Source of the DNA: Desertimonas flava
GTDB lineage: Bacteria; Actinomycetota; Acidimicrobiia; Acidimicrobiales; Ilumatobacteraceae
Direction: 5' to 3'
Length of the DNA: 64,000 bases
NCBI RefSeq assembly: GCF_003426815.1
Contig: NZ_QKYK01000017.1
Coordinates: 1-64,000, forward strand
How positions within the stretch are numbered: the stretch's first letter is position 1; every line of letters begins with the position of its first letter. Below the pieces are notes generated by a model. That model made no database searches. It was not told where the DNA came from and saw only the letters and a list, made by a program, of their open reading frames with translations. Shown in pieces: positions 7,281 through 15,616 of the stretch. The translations under genes were made by a program, and so were the position numbers.

Positions 7281-8447
7281 GTGACTGCGACGACAGGGGC
7301 CCTGGGCGGAAGCTGGCGGGCCGAGGTGACGCCCGCCGGCGATGTTGAACCCTGGGACGGGTCGGCCCCGCTGCGGTGGTACGTCGCCGCCGACGACCGC
7401 TGGCACGATCCGGCGGTCGACGCCGGGGTGCGGCATGAGCGGGTCGACGGCACGGCGGTGTTCGAGACCCGGCTGCGGATCCCGAGTGGCGACGCCGTGC
7501 AGCGGGTCTGGTCCGTCGCCGACGCCGGTGGCCTGACCCTCGTCGAGGTGGCCAACGACTCGCCGCTGCCGATCGCCTGCGCCTTCACCCGCCCGGACGT
7601 GCTGACCACCCGGCCGCCGACCGACGTCCCGATTCAAGGCATCGATCTGCCTGCGGGCACCGTCGTGGTCCCCATCGGCCACCGCACAAGGGCCGTGGTC
7701 GCGCTGTCGCACTCGGGTGGGCTCACCGCCCTTCCCGGCGGGCTCCCCGACTCCGCCGCCGTCGTGCGCGGCTGGGTCACGCGCACCGACGCGGCGAGCC
7801 GGCTCGACCTTCCCGACGCTGCGCTGGTGTCGGCGGTCCGTGCCGCCCGCTGTGAGATCGCCCTGGCGGGACCGTCCGACCCAGGCGACGATCCCGAGCG
7901 CTTCCTGCTCGGCGTCGCCGAGCTGGTTCGCATGGCGGAGATCGATCGGCGCGGGGCGGGTCAGCTGGCCGCCGATGTGGCGCATGCGGTCGAGATCGTC
8001 GCCGAACGGGAATCCACCCTCGCCGCCGCCGCGCTCGACGCCGCCGGGGTGGTCCTGGCCGCCGCCGGCGAGCGGCGCGCCCTGTCCGACCTGGCGCGGA
8101 TCATCGCGTCGCGGGCGCCGGCGACGCTGGTGCCGGCGGCGGTCGACGTCGACGCCGATGCCGCCGACGTGGCGACCGTGGCGGCCGTCGAGCGGCGGAT
8201 CGCCGCGGGCGGCCGGCTCTTCCCCGATGGCATCCCGACAGCGTGGATGGGCCAGGGCCTCGAGGCGCACGGCTTGATCGGCGGCCCCTCGTCGCGGGTC
8301 TCGGTGGCCGTTCGTTGGCACGGGCCGAACCCTGCGGTGCTGTGGGACGTCACCGGCGACCGGCTGGCGTTGTCCTGCGATGTCGGCGTCGAGCCGTGGG
8401 GCACCGAGGCGCCCAGCGGCGAGACGCTGTGGCGACTGCCCGCGTGA
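7281..8447 (+). CDS. conserved-looking protein of unknown function
   Basis: I do not recognise the family. The 388-residue product has no signal peptide or membrane helix. Residues about 1-165 look beta-rich (short alternating hydrophobic stretches with Trp and Gly), about 166-300 are alanine-rich and helical, and the end (about 310-388) is beta-rich again with WHGPNPAVLWDVTG near 340. The GTG at 7281 follows a TAGCCT box by 8 nt (leaderless). Its back-to-back promoter with fbiD suggests shared timing of expression but does not prove shared function. Codon use matches its neighbours, so it is a real gene. Confidence 0.7.
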   Translation: MTATTGALGGSWRAEVTPAGDVEPWDGSAPLRWYVAADDRWHDPAVDAGVRHERVDGTAVFETRLRIPSGDAVQRVWSVADAGGLTLVEVANDSPLPIACAFTRPDVLTTRPPTDVPIQGIDLPAGTVVVPIGHRTRAVVALSHSGGLTALPGGLPDSAAVVRGWVTRTDAASRLDLPDAALVSAVRAARCEIALAGPSDPGDDPERFLLGVAELVRMAEIDRRGAGQLAADVAHAVEIVAERESTLAAAALDAAGVVLAAAGERRALSDLARIIASRAPATLVPAAVDVDADAADVATVAAVERRIAAGGRLFPDGIPTAWMGQGLEAHGLIGGPSSRVSVAVRWHGPNPAVLWDVTGDRLALSCDVGVEPWGTEAPSGETLWRLPA

Positions 8448-8462
8448 CCGGACGGGCGTTGC

Positions 8463-9083
8463 TCAGCCCCGTGCGGCCGACGCCGCGAGTGCGCTCCGCA
8501 GGGCGAAGTCGACCAGGCGCGTGGCGTAGGCGCTGGTGAAGGGTTCGCCACTGACGAGCCGGCGATAGAACCACGCGCCCTGGAGGATGTCGACGATCAT
8601 GTCACGGTCGTCGTCGTCGGTGAGCTCGCCGCGCTGGAACCCGCGATCGATGATCGTGCGCAGGACTCGCTGGCGCAGCCGCGAGTACTCGTTGAGCGAG
8701 GCGCGGAGCCGCTCGTCGTAGCACGCCGCCTCGATGAGGTGGGGGAGCACGTCGGATGTCGGCTTGGCCGCCAGCTCGGCGAGGGCCGCGGCGTAGGCGA
8801 GGAGGTCGCTGCGCACCGAACCGGTGTCGGGGATCTCCACCGAGGGGGTGCTGGACAACGCCTCGAGGACGAGTTCCTCCTTGGACGACCACCGCCGGTA
8901 GATCGTCGCCTTGCCGACGCCCGCCTGCTTGGCGACGAGGTCCATCGAGAGCCCGGCGATCCCACCGTTGCCGAGCAGCTCGATGGTGGCCGACAAGATG
9001 GCGTCGTTCGCCGACTCGTCCCGGGGCCGGCCGCGCCGCGCCGGCGACGGGTCCCCGAGCCGGCTGGTCATGGACGTCATCAT
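8463..9083 (-). CDS. TetR/AcrR family regulator, probably of the adjacent MFS pump
   Basis: This 206-residue protein has an N-terminal TetR helix-turn-helix (about 20-66) with GIAGLSMDLVAKQAGVGKAT and YRRWSSKEEL, and a C-terminal ligand domain of the TetR_C type ending in a FTSAYATRLVDFALR segment. It lies 28 nt downstream of the MFS exporter gene on the same strand, so it is probably co-transcribed and represses its own operon. A near-perfect palindrome in the exporter promoter (10795-10812) is the likely operator. The inducing compound is unknown. Confidence 0.9.
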   Translation of the reverse strand: MMTSMTSRLGDPSPARRGRPRDESANDAILSATIELLGNGGIAGLSMDLVAKQAGVGKATIYRRWSSKEELVLEALSSTPSVEIPDTGSVRSDLLAYAAALAELAAKPTSDVLPHLIEAACYDERLRASLNEYSRLRQRVLRTIIDRGFQRGELTDDDDRDMIVDILQGAWFYRRLVSGEPFTSAYATRLVDFALRSALAASAARG

Positions 9084-9111
9084 GGCCTCGTCGCGCCGTC
9101 CCGAGCCAGCG

Positions 9112-10746
9112 TCAGCGTCCGCCGGCCGCGACCGAGATGGTCGGGTCGCCGGGCGTGACCTCGGCGGCTTCGCCGGAATGGTCGGCCAGGGCGTCCGCCG
9201 AACGTGCCGGGAGGAACTTCCAGACCACGAGGGCGGCGACGACGATGACCGACGCGCTGAAGCGCAGGCCGATGCTCAACGATCCGACGAAGGCGTCCTT
9301 GACGTCGTCGATGAAGCTGGTGCCGGACGTCGACATCTCCCGCCCGACGTCGATGGCATTGGCGAGCGAGTCCTTGGCCCGGGCGAGCGACTCGCCGCGC
9401 ACGTCGAAGCGGCCCGCCACGTCGGTCACGCGGCTGGAGTACACGCTCGTGACGATGCTCCCGATGATCGCCACGCCCAACGCTCCACCGACCTGGCGGG
9501 TGGTGTCGTTCACGGCCGAGCCGACGCCCGCCTTCTCGCGGGGCAGCGAGCCCATGACCGACTCGGTCGCCGGCGCCATCGTCATGCCCATGCCGACGGC
9601 CATCACACAGAACACGATGATGACCCGCGGATAGGGCGTGGTGGCGTGGATGAACGACAAGGTGAGCAGGGACAGGGCGACGATGGACAAACCGGTCGTG
9701 ATGACCCGCTTCGAGCCCAGTCGCTCGACGAGGCGGGCCGAGAGCGGGGCCGTGATCATCATGCATAGGGCGTAGGGGATGAGCCGGACACCGGCGCCCA
9801 GCGGGCTGTAGCCGTGCACCAGCTGCCAGTACTGCGTCATCAGGAACATCGACCCGAACAGGGCGAAGAACGTCATCGTGATCGCCCCGTTCGCCGCACT
9901 GAAGCGCGGGTTGGCGAAGAACCGCATGTCGAGCATCGGCTCGTCGACGTGCAGCTCCCACGAGATGAACGAGATGGCCCCGACGACGGCCACGCCGAAT
10001 CCGGCGAGCACCAGGCCGTCGGTCCACCCCCGGACCGGGCCTTCGATGATGCCGAAGAGCAGGGCGCCGAGCGTGATGACCGAGAGGACCGCGCCGGGGA
10101 TGTCGATCTTGCCCTGGTTGGGATCGCGTGACGTGGGGACGAAGAAGAACCCGAGCCCGAGCGCGGCGAGACCGATGGGGATGTTCACCCAGAACACCGA
10201 GCTCCACTCGAAGTGCTCGAGCAGGAGCCCGCCGGTCACGGGACCGATCGCCACCGACAGCCCGGAGAACCCGGCCCAGATGGCGATGGCCCGGCCGCGC
10301 TCTTTCGGGTCGCGAAAGACGTTGGTGAGGATCGACAGCGTCGACGGCATGATCAGCGCCCCGCCGATGCCCATGAACGCCCGGCTGACGATGAGGTGGG
10401 TCACGCTGTCGGAGAGCGCCGCCGAGATCGAGCCGAGCCCGAACAGTGCGATGCCGATCTGCAGCGCGCCCTTCCGGCCGAAGCGGTCGCTCAGACTGCC
10501 CGTGGTGAGCAGCAGACAGGCGAACACCAGGGTGTAGGCGTCGATGATCCACTGGATGTCGGTGTTCGACGCGTGGAGATCCTCCATCAGCGACGGGATC
10601 GCCACGTTGAGGATCGTGTTGTCCATCACGATGATCATCAGCGACAGGCACAGGACGCCGAGCGTGACCCAGCGCCGGGCGTGCACGGCCGGATCGAGCG
10701 GTTCTTGGAGGGCGAAGGTCTTGCGCACTGCGTCTGCTGTCGTCAC
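9112..10746 (-). CDS. MFS transporter, DHA2 (EmrB/QacA, 14-helix) drug exporter
   Basis: The product has about 544 residues and the repeating hydrophobic segments of a 14-helix proton-coupled exporter in the inner membrane. DHA2 hallmarks are motif C-like LDxxIVNVAIP variants near the first helix (MDNTILNVAIPSL), SDRFGRKGALQIG after helix 2 (motif A), and IGGALIMPS. The start is uncertain: GTG at 10746 gives the usual N-terminus, while a TTG at 10791 would add 15 residues. It is followed by its TetR regulator. The substrate is probably a toxic or hydrophobic small molecule. Confidence 0.9.
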   Translation of the reverse strand: MTTADAVRKTFALQEPLDPAVHARRWVTLGVLCLSLMIIVMDNTILNVAIPSLMEDLHASNTDIQWIIDAYTLVFACLLLTTGSLSDRFGRKGALQIGIALFGLGSISAALSDSVTHLIVSRAFMGIGGALIMPSTLSILTNVFRDPKERGRAIAIWAGFSGLSVAIGPVTGGLLLEHFEWSSVFWVNIPIGLAALGLGFFFVPTSRDPNQGKIDIPGAVLSVITLGALLFGIIEGPVRGWTDGLVLAGFGVAVVGAISFISWELHVDEPMLDMRFFANPRFSAANGAITMTFFALFGSMFLMTQYWQLVHGYSPLGAGVRLIPYALCMMITAPLSARLVERLGSKRVITTGLSIVALSLLTLSFIHATTPYPRVIIVFCVMAVGMGMTMAPATESVMGSLPREKAGVGSAVNDTTRQVGGALGVAIIGSIVTSVYSSRVTDVAGRFDVRGESLARAKDSLANAIDVGREMSTSGTSFIDDVKDAFVGSLSIGLRFSASVIVVAALVVWKFLPARSADALADHSGEAAEVTPGDPTISVAAGGR

Positions 10747-10794
10747 GTCGTCACACTGTTCTGGTCGGTACGAGGGCTCTTGATGGGTCAATTC

Positions 10795-10812
10795 CGAAAC
10801 GGGACCGTTCCG
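10795..10812. promoter_or_regulatory. putative TetR operator upstream of the MFS exporter
   Basis: CGAAACGG-GA-CCGTTCCG is an inverted repeat with one mismatched pair, of the size and base composition usual for TetR-family operators. It lies 49-66 nt upstream of the exporter start. Binding by the TetR protein at 8463-9083 is an inference from position. Confidence 0.45.
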
Positions 10813-10906
10813 TATCGTAATGTCCAGGGTTCGGCACCGCGGCCCAGGTTCTCGATGACCTGTGTCACAGCCAGCGCGGGCTCAAACGGCGTTCTACGAT
10901 GCGGCG

Positions 10907-12148
10907 ATGACGCAACTGGCCCCGGTCTGGGCGACCACGACCACCTTGCCGATCGTGTCCGGTTCGGGCTGCTGGGTGACCACCGACGACGGCCGTCGCT
11001 ACCTCGACTTCACTGCCGGGATCGCCGTGGCGTCCACCGGCCACTGCCACCCCAAGGTGGTCGCGGCGATCCAGGAACAGGCGGCGACGCTGATCCATGG
11101 CCAGGTCAACTGCTATCGCCACGACCTGCTCGACCCGCTCGCCCGCCGTCTCGGCTCGATCACCCCCGACGGGATCGACACGTTCTTCTACGCCAACTCC
11201 GGCGCCGAGATCACCGAGGCCGCGGTCAAGCTGGCCAAGGCGGCGACCGGCCGCGGCAACGTGGTGGTGTTCGCCGGCAGTTTCCACGGCCGGACCCATC
11301 TGGCGATGGCGATGACCACGTCGAAGACCGCCTACAAGGTCGGCTACACCAACCTGCCGCCGGGCGTCTTCGTCGCCCCGTTCCCCGACGTGCGTGCCGA
11401 CGTGCAGCCAGGTGGGCTCGACGCCGAGGTCGACGCCGCCCTGGCCGGGCTGCGGTACCTGCTCGCCACGCAGACGGCGCCATCGGACACGGCGGCGGTG
11501 GTGCTCGAACCGGTGATCGGGGAGGGTGGCTACCTCCCGGCTCCGCCGGCGTTCTTCCGCGGCGTCGCCGAGATCTGCCGGGAGCACGACATCCTGTTCG
11601 TGGCGGACGAGGTGCAGACCGGGTTCGGCCGCACCGGCACGATGTTCGCGGTCGATCGCCACGAGGTCGTACCGGACATCTTGATGATGGCCAAGGGCAT
11701 CGCCTCGGGCATGCCCCTCAGCGCCCTGGGTGCGTCGGCCGAGCTGATGAGCCGCTGGCCGACGGGTTCGCACGGCGGCACCTACGGCGGCAACCCGATC
11801 GCCTGTGCCGCAGCCCTGGCGACCATCGACGTGCTCAGCGAGGACGGCTTCCTCGACAACGTCGAGGAGCGTGGCGCGCAGCTGCGCACCGGCCTGCAGA
11901 AGGTGATGGCGGACGACGCGGGCCTGATCCACGTGCGCGGTCTCGGGTTGATGAACGCCGTCGAGTTCGCCGACCCGGCGCGCTGCAAGGCGGTGATCGC
12001 TCACCTCCTCGACGAGTCACGGGTGATCACGATGGCCGCGGGGGTCGACGGGGCGACGCTCCGCTGGATGCCGCCGCTCGTGGTGTCGGCCGACGAGATC
12101 GACCTCGCCCTGGCCGGATTCGCCGCCGCCGTGGCGGCAACCGCCTGA
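10907..12148 (+). CDS. class III PLP aminotransferase (4-aminobutyrate transaminase-like)
   Basis: This 413-residue cytosolic enzyme has the fold-type I class III layout: YLDFTAGIAVASTGHCHP near 33, NSGAEITEAAVKLAK near 95, the PLP-ring Asp in VADEVQTGFGRTG near 229, and the PLP-binding lysine in MMAKGIASGMPL near 263. It transfers an amino group from an omega-amine to an oxoacid; gabT-like annotation is common for this branch. The ATG at 10907 follows TACGAT by 6 nt (leaderless); a frame-matched GTG at 10862 is the alternative. It is followed closely by the NUDIX gene. Confidence 0.88.
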   Translation: MTQLAPVWATTTTLPIVSGSGCWVTTDDGRRYLDFTAGIAVASTGHCHPKVVAAIQEQAATLIHGQVNCYRHDLLDPLARRLGSITPDGIDTFFYANSGAEITEAAVKLAKAATGRGNVVVFAGSFHGRTHLAMAMTTSKTAYKVGYTNLPPGVFVAPFPDVRADVQPGGLDAEVDAALAGLRYLLATQTAPSDTAAVVLEPVIGEGGYLPAPPAFFRGVAEICREHDILFVADEVQTGFGRTGTMFAVDRHEVVPDILMMAKGIASGMPLSALGASAELMSRWPTGSHGGTYGGNPIACAAALATIDVLSEDGFLDNVEERGAQLRTGLQKVMADDAGLIHVRGLGLMNAVEFADPARCKAVIAHLLDESRVITMAAGVDGATLRWMPPLVVSADEIDLALAGFAAAVAATA

Positions 12149-12198
12149 CCGGCGGAACTGCGGGCGCGAGCGGCGGCCGTCCACCTATCGTCTCGCCG

Positions 12199-12816
12199 AT
12201 GCGCCGACGGCCGCCACCCCACGACACGCCCGCCGGGCCCAACCCGGACATCCGCAACCTGCGGGTCGAAGTGCTCACCGACGCGTGGTACACGCTGCGC
12301 CGGGCCACGTTCGAACAGCGTCAGCCCGACGGCTCGTGGGCGTCGACGTCGCGCGAGGCGTACGACCGCGGCAACGGGGCCGCCGCCCTGCTCCACGACC
12401 CCGAACGGGACACCATCCTGCTGGTGCGCCAGTACCGGCTCCCCGCCCACCTCAACGGCCATCCCGACGGCATGCTGCTCGAGGTGCCCGCCGGCCTGCT
12501 CGACGGCGACGAGGGGGCCGAGGAGGCGCTCCGGCGCGAGGTCGCCGAGGAGGTCGGCCACGAGGTGGGTCCGCTCCAACGGCTGTTCCGCCTCTACATG
12601 AGCCCGGGCTCGGTGACCGAGCACCTGACCTTCTTCGCCGGCACCTACAGCGCGGCGACTCGCTCGGGCGCCGGTGGCGGTGAGGCGGGGGAGGGCGAGC
12701 ACCTCGACGTCGTCGAGGTGACGCTCGACGAGGCCGCGGCGATGATCGCCGACGGGCGCATCTGTGACGCCAAGACCGTGCTGCTCGTCGATTGGGCACG
12801 GCGGCGCGGGCAATAG
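12199..12816 (+). CDS. NUDIX hydrolase (ADP-ribose / GDP-mannose pyrophosphatase-like)
   Basis: The 205-residue product has a full NUDIX box, GLLDGDEGAEEALRREVAEE and following VG, near 97-118, with the spacing G-x5-E-x7-RE-x2-EE. The arrangement of a long N-terminal beta domain before the box and a YMSPGSVTEHLTFF segment after it resembles ADP-ribose pyrophosphatase/NudK proteins, which cleave nucleoside diphosphate sugars. The ATG at 12199 follows TATCGT by 7 nt. Its stop TAG forms the first bases of the TAGCCT -10 box of rnhB. Confidence 0.88.
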   Translation: MRRRPPPHDTPAGPNPDIRNLRVEVLTDAWYTLRRATFEQRQPDGSWASTSREAYDRGNGAAALLHDPERDTILLVRQYRLPAHLNGHPDGMLLEVPAGLLDGDEGAEEALRREVAEEVGHEVGPLQRLFRLYMSPGSVTEHLTFFAGTYSAATRSGAGGGEAGEGEHLDVVEVTLDEAAAMIADGRICDAKTVLLVDWARRRGQ

Positions 12817-12827
12817 CCTCAGCGACG

Positions 12828-13559
12828 ATGACGCCCGTACGACGCCTGCCGGCTCGCAAGGGGCCGCGCCCGCCGTTGTCGAAGAAGAAGGCCCCCACGA
12901 GGGCGATCGAGAAGGAGCTGTGGGACCGCGGCTACCCGGTGGTCGTCGGCATCGACGAGGTCGGGCGTGGCGCGTGGGCCGGCCCGCTCACCGTCGGCGC
13001 GGCGATCGTGCCCCGCGACACCCGCGTCAACGGGATCCGTGACTCGAAGATGCTCACCGAGGCCGAGCGCGAGAAGCTCTTCGACCGTGTCGCCGGCTGG
13101 TGCGAGACGTGGGGGATCGGTCACGCCTCGCAGGTCGAGTGCGATCGGCTGGGGATGGCCGCGGCTCAGCGTCTGGCGACGAAGCGGGCGCTCGACGCCC
13201 TCGACGTGCGGCCGGCCGCGGCGATCGTCGACGGGTCGTGGGACTTCGTCACTCCGCACGTCGACCACGTCGAGCGGGTGATCAAGGCCGACGCCCGGTG
13301 CCTCGCCGTCGCCGCCGCGAGCATCCTCGCCAAGGTCACCAGGGACCGGATGATGCGCGAGTACGCCGTGCACTATCCGGCCTGGAACTTCGAGAGCAAC
13401 AAGGGCTACCCGTGCGACACGCACCTCGCCGGCCTGCAGGGTTGGGGGCCGTCGGCGATCCACCGCCGGTCGTGGGTGTTCATGGACAACTACGTCCCGT
13501 GGGGCGGCATCCACCGCTACCACCGTCCCGACGATCCGGACCAGCCCTCCCTGTTCTGA
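12828..13559 (+). CDS. rnhB: ribonuclease HII
   Basis: This 243-residue enzyme cuts the RNA strand at ribonucleotides embedded in DNA. The RNase HII core begins near residue 40 with GIDEVGRGAWAGPL (catalytic Asp and Glu), followed by DSKML, a third carboxylate in VDGSWDF and a fourth in the KAD segment near 155. A basic N-terminal extension of about 30 residues precedes the core. The ATG at 12828 follows TAGCCT (12814-12819) by 8 nt, inside the NUDIX stop codon, so rnhB may have its own leaderless promoter as well as readthrough from the NUDIX gene. Confidence 0.93.
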   Translation: MTPVRRLPARKGPRPPLSKKKAPTRAIEKELWDRGYPVVVGIDEVGRGAWAGPLTVGAAIVPRDTRVNGIRDSKMLTEAEREKLFDRVAGWCETWGIGHASQVECDRLGMAAAQRLATKRALDALDVRPAAAIVDGSWDFVTPHVDHVERVIKADARCLAVAAASILAKVTRDRMMREYAVHYPAWNFESNKGYPCDTHLAGLQGWGPSAIHRRSWVFMDNYVPWGGIHRYHRPDDPDQPSLF

Positions 13560-13572
13560 CCCCCGGCTCCTG

Positions 13573-13635
13573 ATCCGAGTACTGAACCTCACCCGAGTAC
13601 CGAACGCCCCGAATCGGGACCTTCCATACTCGGAT
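13573..13635. repeat. inverted and direct repeats between convergent genes
   Basis: ATCCGAGTA (13573-13581) is repeated inverted as TACTCGGAT (13627-13635). Within it, CGAGTACTGAAC (13576-13587) and CGAGTACCGAAC (13594-13605) are near-identical direct repeats 18 nt apart. The segment lies between the ends of rnhB and the leftward gene at 13641 and may form a transcription end, but the repeated CGAGTAC units are unusual for a simple terminator. Confidence 0.4.
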
Positions 13636-13640
13636 GGCCG

Positions 13641-14048
13641 TCACGGATGGTCCCGGAGGTCTTCCTTCCACGTGCGGAACCGTTGGTGGTCGGCGCCGCT
13701 CGGCCCGCGACCGCTGGCTGTTCCGTCGGCGGCGAGCGTGAGGACGTGGCTCCGGCGCAGGTCGTCGACATGGCCCGCCCAGTAGATGGCCGGACCCCGA
13801 GCCGGCCCCGACCGCCACAGGAGCCACGGTCCGATCCGGCGAAGGAAGGACGTCACGGCATCGCCGCCGACGTCGTCGGACGTGCCGAGTGACGCGGCGC
13901 GGGCGCCGAGGGCGAGCAACTCGTCAGGAGCCTCGATCCACGCCTCAGCCGGGATGCGACGATCGCGCACGGGCGTCGCCGGCAACGCGTCGGTGTGCAC
14001 CGGCGTGTGATCGAGCGGTCGCTCGTCGTGGGGGAGCGCGCTCGTCAT
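13641..14048 (-). CDS. hypothetical protein, 135 residues
   Basis: I do not recognise this protein. It is a soluble 135-residue product with Trp-rich segments (AEAWIEAP near 33, IGPWLLWRSG near 72, IYWAGHVDDL near 88), which suggests a compact globular fold. The C-terminus is basic and polar. The ATG at 14048 has TACTCT 9 nt upstream and no clear SD. It is convergent with rnhB and followed upstream by a 371-bp region holding a response-regulator remnant. Coding support is moderate, from its composition and from a frame distinct from its shadows. Confidence 0.55.
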   Translation of the reverse strand: MTSALPHDERPLDHTPVHTDALPATPVRDRRIPAEAWIEAPDELLALGARAASLGTSDDVGGDAVTSFLRRIGPWLLWRSGPARGPAIYWAGHVDDLRRSHVLTLAADGTASGRGPSGADHQRFRTWKEDLRDHP

Positions 14049-14171
14049 CGATGACGAAGAGTAGGCCGAGCGCCGGCCTCGCGGAACCGTCCCACGCGAC
14101 GCGGGCTCAGTCTCCGACCGGCCTGCACAGAACCTGCACATCGTCGCCACCACCGTCACACATCCGCTTCG

Positions 14172-14310
14172 TAGTGGTGGCCCGCGTCCGGGCAACCCGC
14201 GCACCTCACGCCGACGGAGTTCGACCTCATCGCCTTCCTCGCGGCGAGGCCGTGGGTGGTCTTCAGCCGTCTCGCCCTGCTCGGAGAGGTGTGGGGATCG
14301 CAGCCTGGCG
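14172..14310 (+). pseudogene. remnant of an OmpR/PhoB-type response-regulator DNA-binding domain
   Basis: Between the genes ending at 14048 and 14420, one + strand frame reads SGQPAHLTPTEFDL followed by IAFLAARPWVVFSR and LALLGEVWG. This matches the start of the winged-helix effector domain of OmpR-family regulators (usual form: LTPTEFDLL, then VFSREQLLERVWG). The frame is open only from 14175, with a stop at 14172. The second half of the domain, including the recognition helix and the VRGVGYRL end, is absent, and no receiver domain lies upstream. It is a decayed fragment, not a working gene. Confidence 0.6.
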
Positions 14311-14419
14311 GGCTCGGTTGGAACCGGCGAGGGCTGAGGCCGTCGCCGAGCTACGCGCCCTCTGTCCCGAGGACGGTTGACACCAAGGACCCCGTCGCCG
14401 CGCTGGATCCCGGTGGCGC

Positions 14420-15616
14420 TCAGAGGTCGTCCAGCGCTTGTTCCAGGTCGGCGACGAGATCGGCGGAGGACTCGATGCCGACCGAGAGGCGCACGAGGCT
14501 GGCCGGCACCTCGAGCGCCGAGCCGGCAGCCGACGCGTGGGTCATCGCGGCCGGGTGCTCGATGAGGCTCTCGACGGCCCCGAGCGATTCGGCGAGTGTG
14601 AACACTTCGGTACCTGCGGCGACACGGCGGGCGGCGTCTTCGCCCGACAGGCGGTCGGTTGCCGCCATCGTGAAGCTGACCATCCCGCCGTAGTCGGCCA
14701 TCTGCTTGGCCGCTGCGGCATGGCCGGGATGATCGGGGAGCTGCGGGTAGAAGACCCGCTCGACGGCAGGGTGACGGACGAGCAGGTCGACGATCGCCCT
14801 GGCGTTGGAGCAGTGGCGATCCATGCGCACGGCCAGCGTCTTCACGCCCCGCAGCACGAGGTAACAGTCGAACGGCGCCGGCACGGCGCCGGCCGCGTTC
14901 TGCGTGAACCGCAGGCGCTCGGCGAGGGTGCCGTCGCTGACGGCGACGAACCCGCCGACGACGTCGCTGTGGCCACCGAGGTACTTGGTGGCCGAGTGCA
15001 CGACGATGTCGGCGCCGAGCCGCAGCGGCTGCTGGAGATAGGGCGTGGCGAACGTGTTGTCGACGACGACCGTGGCGCCGCGCTCGTGCGCGATGGCGGA
15101 CACCGCCTCGATGTCGACGCACGTCAGCAGGGGATTGGTCGGGGTCTCCAGCCAGAGCACCGTCGTGTCGTCGGGCCATCCGGCGACGAGCGCGTCGAGG
15201 TCGGTCAGGTCGACCGGGCTCCAGGCCAGGCCGCGCGGTGCCCACACCTTGGAGATCAGCCGGAACGTGCCGCCGTAGGCGTCGTTGGCGAGGAGCACGC
15301 GGCCGGAGGGAGCGCCGCCGTCGCGCGACGACAGCACGGACAGCACCGTGTCCTCGGCGGCGAGGCCACTGGCGAAGGCCAGACCGTGGTCGGCCAGCTC
15401 GAGGGAGGCCACGCACGTCTCGAGGGCGGTGCGGGTGGGGTTGCCCGAGCGGGAGTACTCGTAGCCCTGGTGCACGCCGACGTCGGACTGGGCGAACGTG
15501 GTGGACAGGGAGATCGGTGTGACGACCGCGCCGCTCGACGGATCGGGATCCTGGCCGGCGTGGATGGCCCGCGTCTCGAAGCCGTGCCGCAGCGCGTCGT
15601 TCTCGACGTCACCCAC
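14420..15616 (-). CDS. metB: cystathionine gamma-synthase / gamma-lyase family PLP enzyme
   Basis: This 398-residue enzyme belongs to the Cys/Met metabolism PLP family. It shows TRAIHAGQDPD near 15, YSRSGNPTR near 54, the ETPTNPLL segment near 156, DNTFATPYLQ near 187 and the PLP lysine in HSATKYLGGHSD near 210. Such enzymes either join O-succinylhomoserine with cysteine (MetB) or split cystathionine (gamma-lyase). Its 8-nt overlap with cbs upstream favours working with it in reverse transsulfuration (homocysteine to cysteine), but both directions are possible. Start GTG at 15616. Confidence 0.9.
   Translation of the reverse strand: MGDVENDALRHGFETRAIHAGQDPDPSSGAVVTPISLSTTFAQSDVGVHQGYEYSRSGNPTRTALETCVASLELADHGLAFASGLAAEDTVLSVLSSRDGGAPSGRVLLANDAYGGTFRLISKVWAPRGLAWSPVDLTDLDALVAGWPDDTTVLWLETPTNPLLTCVDIEAVSAIAHERGATVVVDNTFATPYLQQPLRLGADIVVHSATKYLGGHSDVVGGFVAVSDGTLAERLRFTQNAAGAVPAPFDCYLVLRGVKTLAVRMDRHCSNARAIVDLLVRHPAVERVFYPQLPDHPGHAAAAKQMADYGGMVSFTMAATDRLSGEDAARRVAAGTEVFTLAESLGAVESLIEHPAAMTHASAAGSALEVPASLVRLSVGIESSADLVADLEQALDDL

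Noticed and set aside
10213-12816. An 867-codon open frame on the + strand.
   Set aside because: Most of it is antisense to the MFS gene or out of frame with the aminotransferase. Only the last 205 codons (from 12199) are a real gene, the NUDIX hydrolase.
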